From: Thalassococcus_A lentus
GTDB taxonomy: Bacteria; Pseudomonadota; Alphaproteobacteria; Rhodobacterales; Rhodobacteraceae
Assembly (NCBI RefSeq): GCF_028023555.1
Contig: NZ_JAQIOY010000006.1
Location: 1-64,000 of the forward strand
Length of the DNA stretch: 64,000 bases
Reading direction: 5' to 3'
Part shown: positions 1-9,320 of the stretch, piece after piece
Position numbering within the stretch: the stretch's first letter is position 1
Layout: every line of letters begins with the position of its first letter
Position numbers and translations under genes: made by a program
Notes under the pieces: model-generated
The model's database searches: none
The model's input: only the letters and a program-made list of their open reading frames with translations
What the model was told of the DNA's origin: nothing

Positions 1-1
1 C

Positions 2-1087
<1,086 letters not shown>

Positions 1088-1193
1088 TCCTCGCAGGGGC
1101 AACAGGCAGTGCATTGCTCGTTGCGCCTGACATGCCACATATCCGGTTTTCGCGCGCTGCGGTGTGGTCGCCTTCGCGTGGATTGAACGCACG

Positions 1194-2096
1194 ATGAGTG
1201 AGTGGCTCATCAGCCTCGAAGGCACCCCCCAAGGCCATCAAACCGCTTTGATGCTGGCGCTTTTTGCTGCCTTTTTGCACGCCGTCTTCGGCGCATTGCA
1301 AAAGGGCCGTTTTGACCCATGGGTCACGCGGGCCGCGATTGATCTTTGGTTGGTGATCCTGTCGGCACCGCTCTTGTTTCTCGTGCCCTGGCCCGAGCCG
1401 CACATGTGGCCGATTTTTGCCGGGGCCGTTGTGATCCACCTGACCTACAAGGTCTTGCAGGCCATGGCCTACACACGTGGTGCCTACACCGTGGTCTACC
1501 CTGTGGTCCGCGGCACGGGCCCGCTGTTTGCGGTGATCGGAGCAGGGTTGGTCTTTGGCGAAAGCTTCACAGGCCTTCAATGGTCCGGGCTTGCGATCCT
1601 GCTGATCGGGATTTTTGGGCTGGCGGTCTACAACCTTGTCTTTCTTGAAGGACAGCGGGACACATTGGTTCCGGCCCTTGGGCTTGCGCTTTTGACCGGG
1701 TTGATGGTGGCGATCTACACGACCTATGACGCCTACGGCATCCGGGCCACGGCAGACCCCTTTACCTTTCTGGCCTGGTTCTTCTTTCTCGGATCGTTGG
1801 ATTTTCCACTTTTGTTTCTGGCCCGTCCGCTGCGGCGGCGTCTGGAAGGGGTCGCAGTCCGCCCGTTGATGAAACGCGGGGTGACAGGCGCATTGGTGGC
1901 GTTCGGCAGCTTTGGTGCGGTGATGTTGGCAACGCGGCTCGACAAGGTGGGCGAAGCGGCGGTCTTGCGCGAAACTTCAACGGTATTTGCCGCCTTTATC
2001 GGCTGGCTGGTCCTGCGTGAAACGGTGGGGCCGCGCCGCATCGCTCTCATGGCTTTGATCGCCTTGGGTGCGGTTATCGTTGAGCTTGGTGGCTGA
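1194..2096 (+). CDS. EamA/DMT-family membrane permease
   Basis: Integral membrane protein of about 300 residues with roughly ten hydrophobic segments in two EamA-like halves, the usual drug/metabolite transporter layout. The first half has a GxGxLFAVIGA-like helix, and the C-terminal half has the typical EAAVLRETSTVFAAFIGWLVL helix pair. I chose the ATG at 1194 because the first hydrophobic helix begins shortly after it; a GTG at 1164 would add ten polar residues. The gene lies about 100 bases after ftsY on the same strand and just before yciB. The substrate cannot be told from sequence; amino acids or other small metabolites are typical for the family. Confidence 0.85.
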   Translation: MSEWLISLEGTPQGHQTALMLALFAAFLHAVFGALQKGRFDPWVTRAAIDLWLVILSAPLLFLVPWPEPHMWPIFAGAVVIHLTYKVLQAMAYTRGAYTVVYPVVRGTGPLFAVIGAGLVFGESFTGLQWSGLAILLIGIFGLAVYNLVFLEGQRDTLVPALGLALLTGLMVAIYTTYDAYGIRATADPFTFLAWFFFLGSLDFPLLFLARPLRRRLEGVAVRPLMKRGVTGALVAFGSFGAVMLATRLDKVGEAAVLRETSTVFAAFIGWLVLRETVGPRRIALMALIALGAVIVELGG

Positions 2097-2136
2097 TGCC
2101 ACTATCTGCATTGAACCAACCGCAGCAGGAGCCACC

Positions 2137-2757
2137 ATGGAAGACCGCCAAATCAATCCGTTGATGAAGTCAGCGCTCGAATATGGACCGATCCTCGGGT
2201 TCTTTGTGGCTTATCTTTGGCTCAAGGATCGTGTCTTCACGATCGGTGGCACCGAATACGAAGGTTTTATCGTCGTCACAGCGCTGTTCATCCCGATTTT
2301 TCTGATCGCCATGGCATTGCAGTGGCGTCTGACCGGCCATCTGAGCAAAATGCAGATCGTGACAGCGGTCCTGATCGTTGTTTTCGGCGGGCTGTCGGTC
2401 TGGCTGAACGACGAGCGGTTCTTCAAGATGAAGCCGACGCTGATCTATCTGCTCTTTGGTGGCGCATTGGCAGTGGGCCTGATGCGGGGTCAGAGCTGGC
2501 TGCAGGTGGTCATGGAGGGGTTGATGCCGCTTCAGCCCGAAGGGTGGATGATCCTGACCAAGCGCGTGATGCTGTTGTTCTTTGCGCTTGCTGCTGCGAA
2601 TGAAATCATCTGGCGTACGATGTCGACCGAAACCTGGGTCTATTTCAAAACCTTTGGTTTGCCGCTTTCGGTTTTTGCCTTCTTCATTTTCCAAGGCGGG
2701 CTTTTCAAGGCGCATGGAATCGAGGAAGACGAGGAAGAGACCGGCGACGCCAGCTAG
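2137..2757 (+). CDS. yciB: Inner membrane-spanning protein YciB (septation protein A family)
   Basis: Polytopic membrane protein of 206 residues with five or six hydrophobic segments. The N-terminus, with GPILGFFVAYLW and a following helix, and the ANEIIWR motif near residue 155 match the YciB/IspA family, implicated in cell-envelope synthesis and septation. I chose the ATG at 2137 over upstream codons because a good Shine-Dalgarno (AGCAGGA) precedes it and the upstream extension has no family resemblance. It starts about 40 bases after the EamA permease and probably shares its transcript. The acidic C-terminal tail (EEDEEE) is variable in the family. Confidence 0.9.
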   Translation: MEDRQINPLMKSALEYGPILGFFVAYLWLKDRVFTIGGTEYEGFIVVTALFIPIFLIAMALQWRLTGHLSKMQIVTAVLIVVFGGLSVWLNDERFFKMKPTLIYLLFGGALAVGLMRGQSWLQVVMEGLMPLQPEGWMILTKRVMLLFFALAAANEIIWRTMSTETWVYFKTFGLPLSVFAFFIFQGGLFKAHGIEEDEEETGDAS

Positions 2758-2792
2758 GCCGTGCCAGATCGAATGCCCGGCGCTTGGCCGGG

Positions 2793-3398
2793 CTATTCGC
2801 CGGGCCGTGTCAGGCTGAACTTATCGCGCACAACGGTGTAGTCGCGATACCCCATGCGTGACAGAGGGTTGAAACTCAGCACATCGAATATGCCGTCCTT
2901 CAGACAATCGTCGCGCATGTGAACGCCCGTAACCTCACCGAAAACTGCAAAATTTGCATCACCGGGCAGCTGAACGATTTGGGTCAGTTTGCATTCCAGA
3001 TTGGCTGGCGCCGCTGCGACCCGTGCGCAGTCGATCGTATCGCATTGTGCTTTTTCGATACCGGCATCGGCAAATTCATCCACAGTGCTGTCCCATGGAC
3101 CGGATGTCCGGTTCATCGCGTCGCGCATGGCATATTCGACGATATTGACGCAAAAGACCCCGCTTTCGCGCACCTGAGCGACCGTATCCTTTGTGTCGCC
3201 GCGATCTGGTTTCGTCGAGGTCGAAGAAAACATGACCTGCGGCGGGAAATAGGCAACGGCATTGAAAAAGGAATAGGGGGCCAGATTATCGTGGCCATCG
3301 CTGCCGCGGGTCGAAATCCATCCGATCGGACGCGGTGTGACAATGGCGTTAAACGGATTGTGGGGCAGGCCGTGGCCGTCTTCGGGGCGATAAAACAT
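2793..3398 (-). CDS. Flavin reductase family protein (FMN-binding)
   Basis: Protein of 201 residues with the flavin-reductase-like split-barrel signature. The N-terminal half has PHNPFNAIVTPRPIGWIST and the NLAPYSFFNAVAYFPPQVMFSS stretch that lines the FMN pocket. Members use FMN with NAD(P)H, either as reductase partners of monooxygenases or as stand-alone oxidoreductases. The gene points against yciB and is divergent from the acetyltransferase at 3499. Nothing nearby suggests a monooxygenase partner, so the physiological substrate is open. Confidence 0.87.
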   Translation of the reverse strand: MFYRPEDGHGLPHNPFNAIVTPRPIGWISTRGSDGHDNLAPYSFFNAVAYFPPQVMFSSTSTKPDRGDTKDTVAQVRESGVFCVNIVEYAMRDAMNRTSGPWDSTVDEFADAGIEKAQCDTIDCARVAAAPANLECKLTQIVQLPGDANFAVFGEVTGVHMRDDCLKDGIFDVLSFNPLSRMGYRDYTVVRDKFSLTRPGE

Positions 3399-3498
3399 CG
3401 ATCCATGTTCCTTGGTTCCGCCCTGTCACAGGGCGTTTGCGTGACACTTTGTGCCGTGATAGGCCGCTTTGCACCGGATTGCACGCAGGTCTGACACT

Positions 3499-3984
3499 TT
3501 GTTCACGCTCTCTCAGGAAACAGCAGAGGATTGGTGGGACGTAGAGGCCCTGTTCGACCTCAGTTTTGCCCCCGGCCGGTCTGCGCTTTCGTCCTACCGG
3601 CTGCGCGAAGATGTTGATCCGGTTTCCGAGTTATGCCGCGTTGCACGTGATGATCAGGGCATTCTGGGTGGGGCGATCCGTTATTGGCCCGTGCAGATCA
3701 GCGGGCAGCCCACATTGCTGTTGGGCCCGGTTGCGGTGCACCCCACGGCTCAGGGCGAGGGATTGGGCGGTGCGCTTATCCGGGACACGCTTGCGCGCGC
3801 GCGGGACCTTGGGCATCACCGGGTCATTCTGGTGGGTGATGCGCCGTACTACAGCCGTTTTGGATTTGAGAAATTGCAGGACGTAAAAATGCCGCCTCCG
3901 ACCAACCCGGAACGTATTTTGGGCTGCGCCTTACAGCCGGGCGCTTGGCAAAATCTCCACGGTACGGTGAAACCTGTCGGTTAA
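3499..3984 (+). CDS. GNAT N-acetyltransferase (YhbS-like)
   Basis: Acetyl-CoA-dependent acetyltransferase of about 161 residues. Motif A is clear (LGPVAVHPTAQGEGLGGALI, with the Q-x-x-G-x-G pyrophosphate loop), and motif B ends in the typical YYSRFGFE. Spacing and motif order match the YhbS-type group. No ATG is available: the likely start is the TTG at 3499, with another TTG at 3469 as the alternative. It is divergent from the flavin reductase across about 100 bases. The substrate is unknown. Confidence 0.82.
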   Translation: MFTLSQETAEDWWDVEALFDLSFAPGRSALSSYRLREDVDPVSELCRVARDDQGILGGAIRYWPVQISGQPTLLLGPVAVHPTAQGEGLGGALIRDTLARARDLGHHRVILVGDAPYYSRFGFEKLQDVKMPPPTNPERILGCALQPGAWQNLHGTVKPVG

Positions 3985-4048
3985 ACCCTTGAAAGGCGAG
4001 TGCACTCTACCCATTGTAGTATGCAGGGGGCCCAATAGAGGCTATGAC

Positions 4049-4831
4049 ATGACTGAGACTGACACCACCGCCGTAACGATCAACATCGAGGCGGAGATTG
4101 AAGCGATCGCCAACCGTTACCAATCTGCCAGCGGTTTGGGCGTCCAGATTTTCAACATGCTGAACTGGCCTGCAGATGCACTGCTGTCGCGCCTGCCTGA
4201 AAATGCACGCGGCAAGGTCGAGGTGCTGACGGTTCGCGGTCTGGAGGCGGCCATGAGCGCCGCATCCGGGTCACGCGCTGTGGTCAAGGATCAAAAGGAC
4301 TGGGTCAATACGGCGACTGCAACGGCGGCCGGTGTTGTTGGCGGAATGGGCGGATTGCCTACGGCTTTGGCCGAGCTGCCAGTAACCGTCACGCTGCTAA
4401 TGCGTGCGATTCAGGCGATTGCCACCGAACACGGCTATGACGTGGACGAAGAACAAACCCGCAAGGACTGCCTGCTTGTGTTTGCCGCCAATGGTCCGTT
4501 GACCGATGCCAAGGGTGAGCTGGACCTGAATTTCCTTGCATCTCGTGGCACTCTGAACGGCGTGAATGTCTTTATCGGCATTGGCCTGATTGCACCGCGA
4601 CTTGCTGGGGTTCTTGGGCGCAAGCTTGCGGCGCAGACAATCCCCGTGATTGGTGCAGCGACCGCAGCGGCGACGAACTACAGCTACACTGGTTACTATC
4701 AGCAGATGGCCCATGTCGTCTTTGGCCTGCGCCGTTTGTCTGAACAGACAGGCACACCGTTTGCCGATCTGGTGGAAATGCTCCGCGACAAAGCGGCTCA
4801 GCCCAAGGTCAATTCGGCGCTCGGCGCTTAA
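4049..4831 (+). CDS. EcsC family protein
   Basis: A 260-residue protein resembling the EcsC family: an amphipathic N-terminus, an alanine/glycine-rich central hairpin (TATAAGVVGGMGGLPTALAE), and a C-terminal AATAAATNYSYTGYYQQMAHVVFG stretch. EcsC-type proteins are membrane-associated, and in Bacillus the gene accompanies an ABC transporter, but no transporter is next to it here. I used the ATG at 4049; an upstream GTG/ATG region has no family-like sequence. Biochemical function is unknown. Confidence 0.8.
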   Translation: MTETDTTAVTINIEAEIEAIANRYQSASGLGVQIFNMLNWPADALLSRLPENARGKVEVLTVRGLEAAMSAASGSRAVVKDQKDWVNTATATAAGVVGGMGGLPTALAELPVTVTLLMRAIQAIATEHGYDVDEEQTRKDCLLVFAANGPLTDAKGELDLNFLASRGTLNGVNVFIGIGLIAPRLAGVLGRKLAAQTIPVIGAATAAATNYSYTGYYQQMAHVVFGLRRLSEQTGTPFADLVEMLRDKAAQPKVNSALGA

Positions 4832-5127
4832 CCGTCGCTTAAGGTTAACACGCTATCGTTTTGCAAGGCGTGGTCTGAATTGACCCGTCTGCAACCCGCA
4901 GGTGCCAGGCTGATTGAAATGGCAGCGTTCGGCGATTGCGGGGTCCGGACAGAATCGGTTCGGTCGGTTGTGACCAGAAAGGTCTGCCACGTTTATCTCT
5001 CTTCGGGCCCGGTTGTTGGCAGAACGCCGCAGCCGGGTTCGTTATATGCGCTTTGCCGCCCTGATTGGGCGGAACATTTGTGGAACGAAGCTTTATCTTG
5101 GGGCCGCGCCGCGCTATCTTGCCGGGC

Positions 5128-7482
5128 ATGAGCAGTTTTGACGATATCGACGCCTTCGAAGGCTCTTCGCTGGCCGCCCGCGCAATGGCCGCCCGACCGG
5201 CGCCTTATCTGGACGGGCTGAACCCGGCACAGCGTGAAGCCGTCGAGACCATGGATGGTCCGGTGCTGATGCTGGCAGGGGCAGGGACCGGGAAGACCCG
5301 TGCGCTGACGGCGCGCGTGGTGCATTTGCTGAACACCGGGCGCGCCCGGCCAAATGAAATTCTGGCCGTGACCTTTACCAACAAGGCCGCGCGCGAGATG
5401 AAAAACCGCATTGGCGGTATGCTGGGGCAAAGCATCGAGGGGATGCCCTGGCTGGGCACGTTCCATTCGATTTGCGTGAAACTGCTGCGCCGCCATGCGG
5501 AACTGGTGGGGTTGAAGTCCAATTTCACCATTTTGGACAGCGACGATCAGCTGCGCCTGCTCAAACAACTGGTCAGTGCCGCCGGGATCGACGACAAACG
5601 TTGGCCGGCCCGTCAGTTGGCCAGCATCATCGATGGCTGGAAAAACCGCGCGCTGACGCCGGACAAAATCCCGGCTGCGGATGCAGGGGCCTACAATCAT
5701 CAGGGGCCGGTCCTCTATGCGCAGTATCAGGCCCGCCTGAAGGAACTGAACGCCACTGATTTTGGCGACTTGCTGCTGCACATGGTGGTGATCTTTCAAA
5801 ACCACCCGGATGTGCTGGAGCAATACCAACGCTGGTTCCGCTACATTCTGGTGGACGAGTATCAAGATACCAACGTGGCCCAGTACTTGTGGCTGCGGCT
5901 TTTGGCGCAAAGCCACAAGAACATCTGCTGTGTGGGCGATGACGACCAGTCGATCTATGGCTGGCGCGGCGCCGAAGTGGGCAACATCCTGCGGTTCGAA
6001 AAGGATTTTCCCGGTGCGCATGTGGTTCGGCTGGAACAGAACTACCGTTCGACCCCGCATATTCTGGCCGCAGCCTCTGGCGTGATCGCAGGCAATGCGT
6101 CGCGCCTTGGCAAAGAGCTTTGGACCGAGGCACAGGAGGGTGAAAAGGTTCGCCTGATTGGCCATTGGGACGGCGACGAAGAAGCCCGCTGGATTGGCGA
6201 GGAAATCGAATCCATGCAACGTGGCACGCGCGGATTGCGTGCTTTCTCTCTCGATGACATGGCAATCCTTGTCAGGGCGTCGCATCAGATGCGCGCTTTC
6301 GAAGACCGGTTTCTGACCATTGGTCTTGCCTATCGGGTGATTGGTGGCCCGCGTTTCTATGAGCGCATGGAGATCCGAGATGCCATGGCCTATTTCCGCA
6401 TGGTCGTTTCGCCGGATGATGATCTGGCATTCGAGCGGATCGTGAACACGCCCAAGCGCGGGCTGGGCGATAAGGCGCAGCAGACCATTCAGCGGCTGGC
6501 ACGGGAAAACGGAGTGTCTTTGCTGGATGGCGCGGCCTTGGCGGTTGAGCAGGGCGCGATCAAGGGCAAAGGCGGGGCCGCTTTGGGCCAATTGGTCGTG
6601 GATCTGGCGCGTTGGGGTCGCATGACCGGGGAGGCCGGGCTGTCCCACATGGAACTGGCGGAAATCATCCTTGATGAATCCGGCTACACCACGATGTGGC
6701 AGAACGACAAAACACCCGAAGCGCCGGGTCGGTTGGAGAACCTCAAGGAACTGGTCAAGGCGCTGGAAGGGTTTGAAAACCTGCAAGGATTTCTGGAACA
6801 TGTGTCGCTGGTCATGGACAACGAAAGCGATGATGGCGGGGCCAAGGTTTCGATCATGACGCTGCATGCGGCCAAGGGGCTGGAGTTTCCGGCTGTGTTT
6901 CTGCCGGGCTGGGAAGACGGGCTTTTCCCGTCGCAACGCAGCATGGACGAAAGCGGTGTCAAAGGGCTCGAGGAAGAGCGCAGGCTGGCCTATGTCGGCA
7001 TCACCCGCGCAGAGGAGGTCTGCACGATTTCCTTTGCCGGCAACCGGCGTGTGTTCGGGCAATGGCAGTCGTCAATGCCCTCTCGTTTTATTGACGAATT
7101 GCCGGAAGAACATGTGGATGTGCTGACGCCGCCGGGTCTTTACGGTGGCGGATATGGCGCGGCTGGTATGAGCGGCGGGTTTGGGTCTGATCTGGAAAGC
7201 CGCGTGGCTGAAGCCAATGTCTATAACTCGCCGGGTTGGAAGCGGATGCAATCGCGTGCCGGTGAACGCTCGGTCAGTCAGCCGCGTGAGAGCCGGAACA
7301 CCGTGATCGATCTGGAGGCAGTTTCGGCCTTCACCTTGGGCGAACGGGTTTTCCATCAGAAATTCGGCTATGGCCGTATCGAGGGGATCGAAGGCGACAA
7401 GCTGGAAATCGCATTCGAAAAGGCGGGTATCAAGAAGGTGGTTGCCCGTTTTATCGTCGCGGCGGACGACGTGCCGTTTTAA
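5128..7482 (+). CDS. uvrD: ATP-dependent DNA helicase UvrD/PcrA
   Basis: Superfamily 1A helicase of 784 residues, normal for UvrD/PcrA, that unwinds DNA 3' to 5' in repair. Motifs in order: Q-motif region LNPAQREAVE, Walker A AGAGTGKT, FTNKAAREM (Ia), Walker B VDEYQDTN, DDDQSIYGWRGA (III), VRLEQNYRS (IV), MTLHAAKGLEFP (V) and YVGITRA (VI). The C-terminal tail ends in a tudor-like GERVFHQKFGYGRIEGIEG segment, as in PcrA and UvrD. I chose the ATG at 5128, where the conserved sequence begins. The 296 bases before it hold no gene I can support. Confidence 0.96.
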   Translation: MSSFDDIDAFEGSSLAARAMAARPAPYLDGLNPAQREAVETMDGPVLMLAGAGTGKTRALTARVVHLLNTGRARPNEILAVTFTNKAAREMKNRIGGMLGQSIEGMPWLGTFHSICVKLLRRHAELVGLKSNFTILDSDDQLRLLKQLVSAAGIDDKRWPARQLASIIDGWKNRALTPDKIPAADAGAYNHQGPVLYAQYQARLKELNATDFGDLLLHMVVIFQNHPDVLEQYQRWFRYILVDEYQDTNVAQYLWLRLLAQSHKNICCVGDDDQSIYGWRGAEVGNILRFEKDFPGAHVVRLEQNYRSTPHILAAASGVIAGNASRLGKELWTEAQEGEKVRLIGHWDGDEEARWIGEEIESMQRGTRGLRAFSLDDMAILVRASHQMRAFEDRFLTIGLAYRVIGGPRFYERMEIRDAMAYFRMVVSPDDDLAFERIVNTPKRGLGDKAQQTIQRLARENGVSLLDGAALAVEQGAIKGKGGAALGQLVVDLARWGRMTGEAGLSHMELAEIILDESGYTTMWQNDKTPEAPGRLENLKELVKALEGFENLQGFLEHVSLVMDNESDDGGAKVSIMTLHAAKGLEFPAVFLPGWEDGLFPSQRSMDESGVKGLEEERRLAYVGITRAEEVCTISFAGNRRVFGQWQSSMPSRFIDELPEEHVDVLTPPGLYGGGYGAAGMSGGFGSDLESRVAEANVYNSPGWKRMQSRAGERSVSQPRESRNTVIDLEAVSAFTLGERVFHQKFGYGRIEGIEGDKLEIAFEKAGIKKVVARFIVAADDVPF

Positions 7483-7490
7483 CGGTCCGG

Positions 7491-7553
7491 GCAGGGGGCG
7501 CTGCCCCCTCGGCCTGCGGCCTCACCCCCGGGATATTTGAAGCACAAAGAAAC
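7491..7553. repeat. REP-like palindromic intergenic element
   Basis: Two adjacent short hairpins follow uvrD: AGGGGGC-GCT-GCCCCCT (7493-7509) and GGCC-TGC-GGCC (7511-7521). After them comes CACCCCCGGGATATTTGAAG and a purine-rich AAAGAAA tail. From memory, GC-rich stem-loops followed by a CCCCGGGATATTT-type tail are abundant between genes in Rhodobacteraceae. Only one full copy is seen here. It may also serve as a terminator for uvrD. Confidence 0.6.
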
Positions 7554-7563
7554 CTTCCGGGAT

Positions 7564-8019
7564 TTATCGAACCGGAAGCGGTGCATCGGCCTTGGATTGC
7601 CCCATGACGATCTGGCTGTGGACGCGGGCCACTGTTGGATGGGCCAGCAGGACTTCGTGGATCAAACGGTTGAGCGCGGGCAGGTCTTCACACCAGACCC
7701 GCAGCAGGTAGTCGGCTTCACCTGTCATGGTCCAGGCCGACGTGATCTCATCCCGGGTGCGCAACATCTGATCAAATGAACGGCCTTGCTCGGCACCGTG
7801 GCGCGCCAGTTGAACCTGCACAAAGGCCTGAACCGTCAGCCCGACCCGTTCCGGGGCGAGCTGCGCCCGGTAGGTGCGGATCACGCCGGAATCTTCAAGG
7901 CGCTGCCGTCTGCGGCCGATCTGAGAGGCCGACAGGCCCAGAGTGTCCGCCAGTTCCTGTGCGGTCGCATTGCCCTTGCGTTGCAGCAAATTCAGCAATT
8001 GTGTGTCGATTTGGTCCAT
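7564..8019 (-). CDS. Lrp/AsnC family transcriptional regulator
   Basis: A 151-residue regulator with an N-terminal winged helix-turn-helix (DQIDTQLLNLLQ, then TAQELADTLGLSASQIGRR) and a C-terminal RAM effector-binding domain ending in VARVHSQIVMG. It is transcribed divergently from hppD with 135 AT-rich bases between them. It therefore probably responds to an aromatic amino acid and controls hppD and itself; that is inference from position. Confidence 0.92.
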   Translation of the reverse strand: MDQIDTQLLNLLQRKGNATAQELADTLGLSASQIGRRRQRLEDSGVIRTYRAQLAPERVGLTVQAFVQVQLARHGAEQGRSFDQMLRTRDEITSAWTMTGEADYLLRVWCEDLPALNRLIHEVLLAHPTVARVHSQIVMGQSKADAPLPVR

Positions 8020-8095
8020 GATGCGAGTTTTCCGCGCAAAATATCAATATAGAGCGGTATGCATGCGAATTTTCTGAATTGAAAGTATGAAATGC

Positions 8096-8106
8096 GCAAA
8101 ATTTGC
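8096..8106. promoter_or_regulatory. Palindrome in the lrp-hppD intergenic region, candidate operator
   Basis: A perfect 11-base palindrome, GCAAAATTTGC, lies in the AT-rich region between the AsnC/Lrp regulator and hppD, about 50 bases upstream of the hppD start codon. Size and AT-rich centre fit an Lrp/AsnC site. It also resembles the GCAAATTTGC core in front of pccB. No binding evidence is available from sequence alone. Confidence 0.4.
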
Positions 8107-8154
8107 AGCGCTCGAGGTGTAGATTGATTAGGAAGCCGCAAACAGGAGACGCTC

Positions 8155-9252
8155 ATGGGACCTTTCCCGCACGATGCCCCGCAATCCAAGATCACACCCG
8201 AAAACCCTGCCGGAACCGACGGTTTTGAGTTTGTCGAGTTCGCGCATCCCGAGCCGCAGTCTCTGCGCGCGCTGTTTGCTCAGATGGGGTATGCGCATGT
8301 GGCCAATCACAAGACCAAGCAGATCGAGTTGTGGCAGCAGGGCGATATCACCTATGTCCTGAATGCCGAGCCGGGCAGTTTCGCCTCTCGTTTCGCCGAG
8401 GAGCACGGCCCCTGCGCGTCAGCGATGGCCTGGCGTGTGGTTGATGCACAGCAGGCCTTTGATCATGCGGTTTCGAAAGGTGCGGAGCCCTATGAAGGCG
8501 CGGATAAGTCCGTGGATTGGCCCGCCATCAAAGGCATTGGTGGCAGCTTGATTTATTTCACGGATCAGTATTACGACACTTCGCCGTATAACGCCGAATT
8601 TGACTGGATCGAACAGTCCAAGCCGCGCGGCGTTGGTTTCTACTATCTCGATCACCTGACGCACAATGTCTTTAAGGGGAACATGGATGTTTGGTTCAAG
8701 TTCTACCAGGACCTGTTCAACTTTCGGGAAATCCGGTTCTTTGACATTGAAGGCAAATACACCGGGCTGTTCAGCCGCGCACTGACTTCACCTTGTGGGC
8801 GTATTCGCATTCCAATCAACGAAGACCGCGGCGAGACCGGCCAGATTGTCGCCTATTTGAAAAAGTACAAAGGCGAAGGCATTCAGCATATCGCAGTGGG
8901 CGCGCATGATATTTATGACGCGACGGATGCAATCGCTGAGAACGGTCTGAAGTTCATGCCGGGCCCGCCAGAGACCTACTACACGCTGAGCAAGACACGC
9001 GTGCATGGCCATGATGAGCCGATGGACCGGATGCAAAAACACGGAATCCTGATTGATGGTGAAGGTGTTGTTGATGGCGGCGAAACGCGCATCCTGTTGC
9101 AGATCTTTTCAAAGACAGTTGTTGGACCGATCTTTTTTGAGTTCATTCAGCGCAAAGGCGACGACGGCTTTGGCGAGGGGAATTTCAAGGCACTGTTTGA
9201 ATCGATTGAGCGCGAACAGATTGAAAATGGCGAATTGACCGCTGCTGAATAG
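8155..9252 (+). CDS. hppD: 4-hydroxyphenylpyruvate dioxygenase
   Basis: Non-haem iron dioxygenase converting 4-hydroxyphenylpyruvate to homogentisate in tyrosine breakdown. Its 365 residues match the bacterial family length. Metal-ligand regions are visible: first His in YYLDHLTHNV, second His in GIQHIAVGAHDI, and the Glu in FFEFIQRKG. The C-terminal helix region (GEGNFKALFESIE) is intact. A strong ribosome-binding site (AGGAGAC) precedes the ATG. It is divergent from an Lrp/AsnC regulator. The next gene of the pathway (hmgA) is not adjacent. Confidence 0.96.
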   Translation: MGPFPHDAPQSKITPENPAGTDGFEFVEFAHPEPQSLRALFAQMGYAHVANHKTKQIELWQQGDITYVLNAEPGSFASRFAEEHGPCASAMAWRVVDAQQAFDHAVSKGAEPYEGADKSVDWPAIKGIGGSLIYFTDQYYDTSPYNAEFDWIEQSKPRGVGFYYLDHLTHNVFKGNMDVWFKFYQDLFNFREIRFFDIEGKYTGLFSRALTSPCGRIRIPINEDRGETGQIVAYLKKYKGEGIQHIAVGAHDIYDATDAIAENGLKFMPGPPETYYTLSKTRVHGHDEPMDRMQKHGILIDGEGVVDGGETRILLQIFSKTVVGPIFFEFIQRKGDDGFGEGNFKALFESIEREQIENGELTAAE

Positions 9253-9270
9253 CAAGGCCTTCCATCAAAG

Positions 9271-9306
9271 AAAAACGGCGCCGGACAATCCGGCGCCGTT
9301 TTTGTT
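9271..9306. terminator. Bidirectional intrinsic terminator after hppD
   Basis: A 15-base perfect stem (AAAAACGGCGCCGGA / TCCGGCGCCGTTTTT) with a 3-base loop CAA, flanked by A-run and T-run. It sits between the convergent hppD and the 965-residue gene and can end transcription from both sides. Confidence 0.93.
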
Positions 9307-9320
9307 TTGGGTTGTAGCGA

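Noticed and set aside
4993..7062. 689-codon open frame on the minus strand
   Set aside because: It is antisense to uvrD, whose motifs are complete; the minus translation is Gln/His/Arg rich with no domain.
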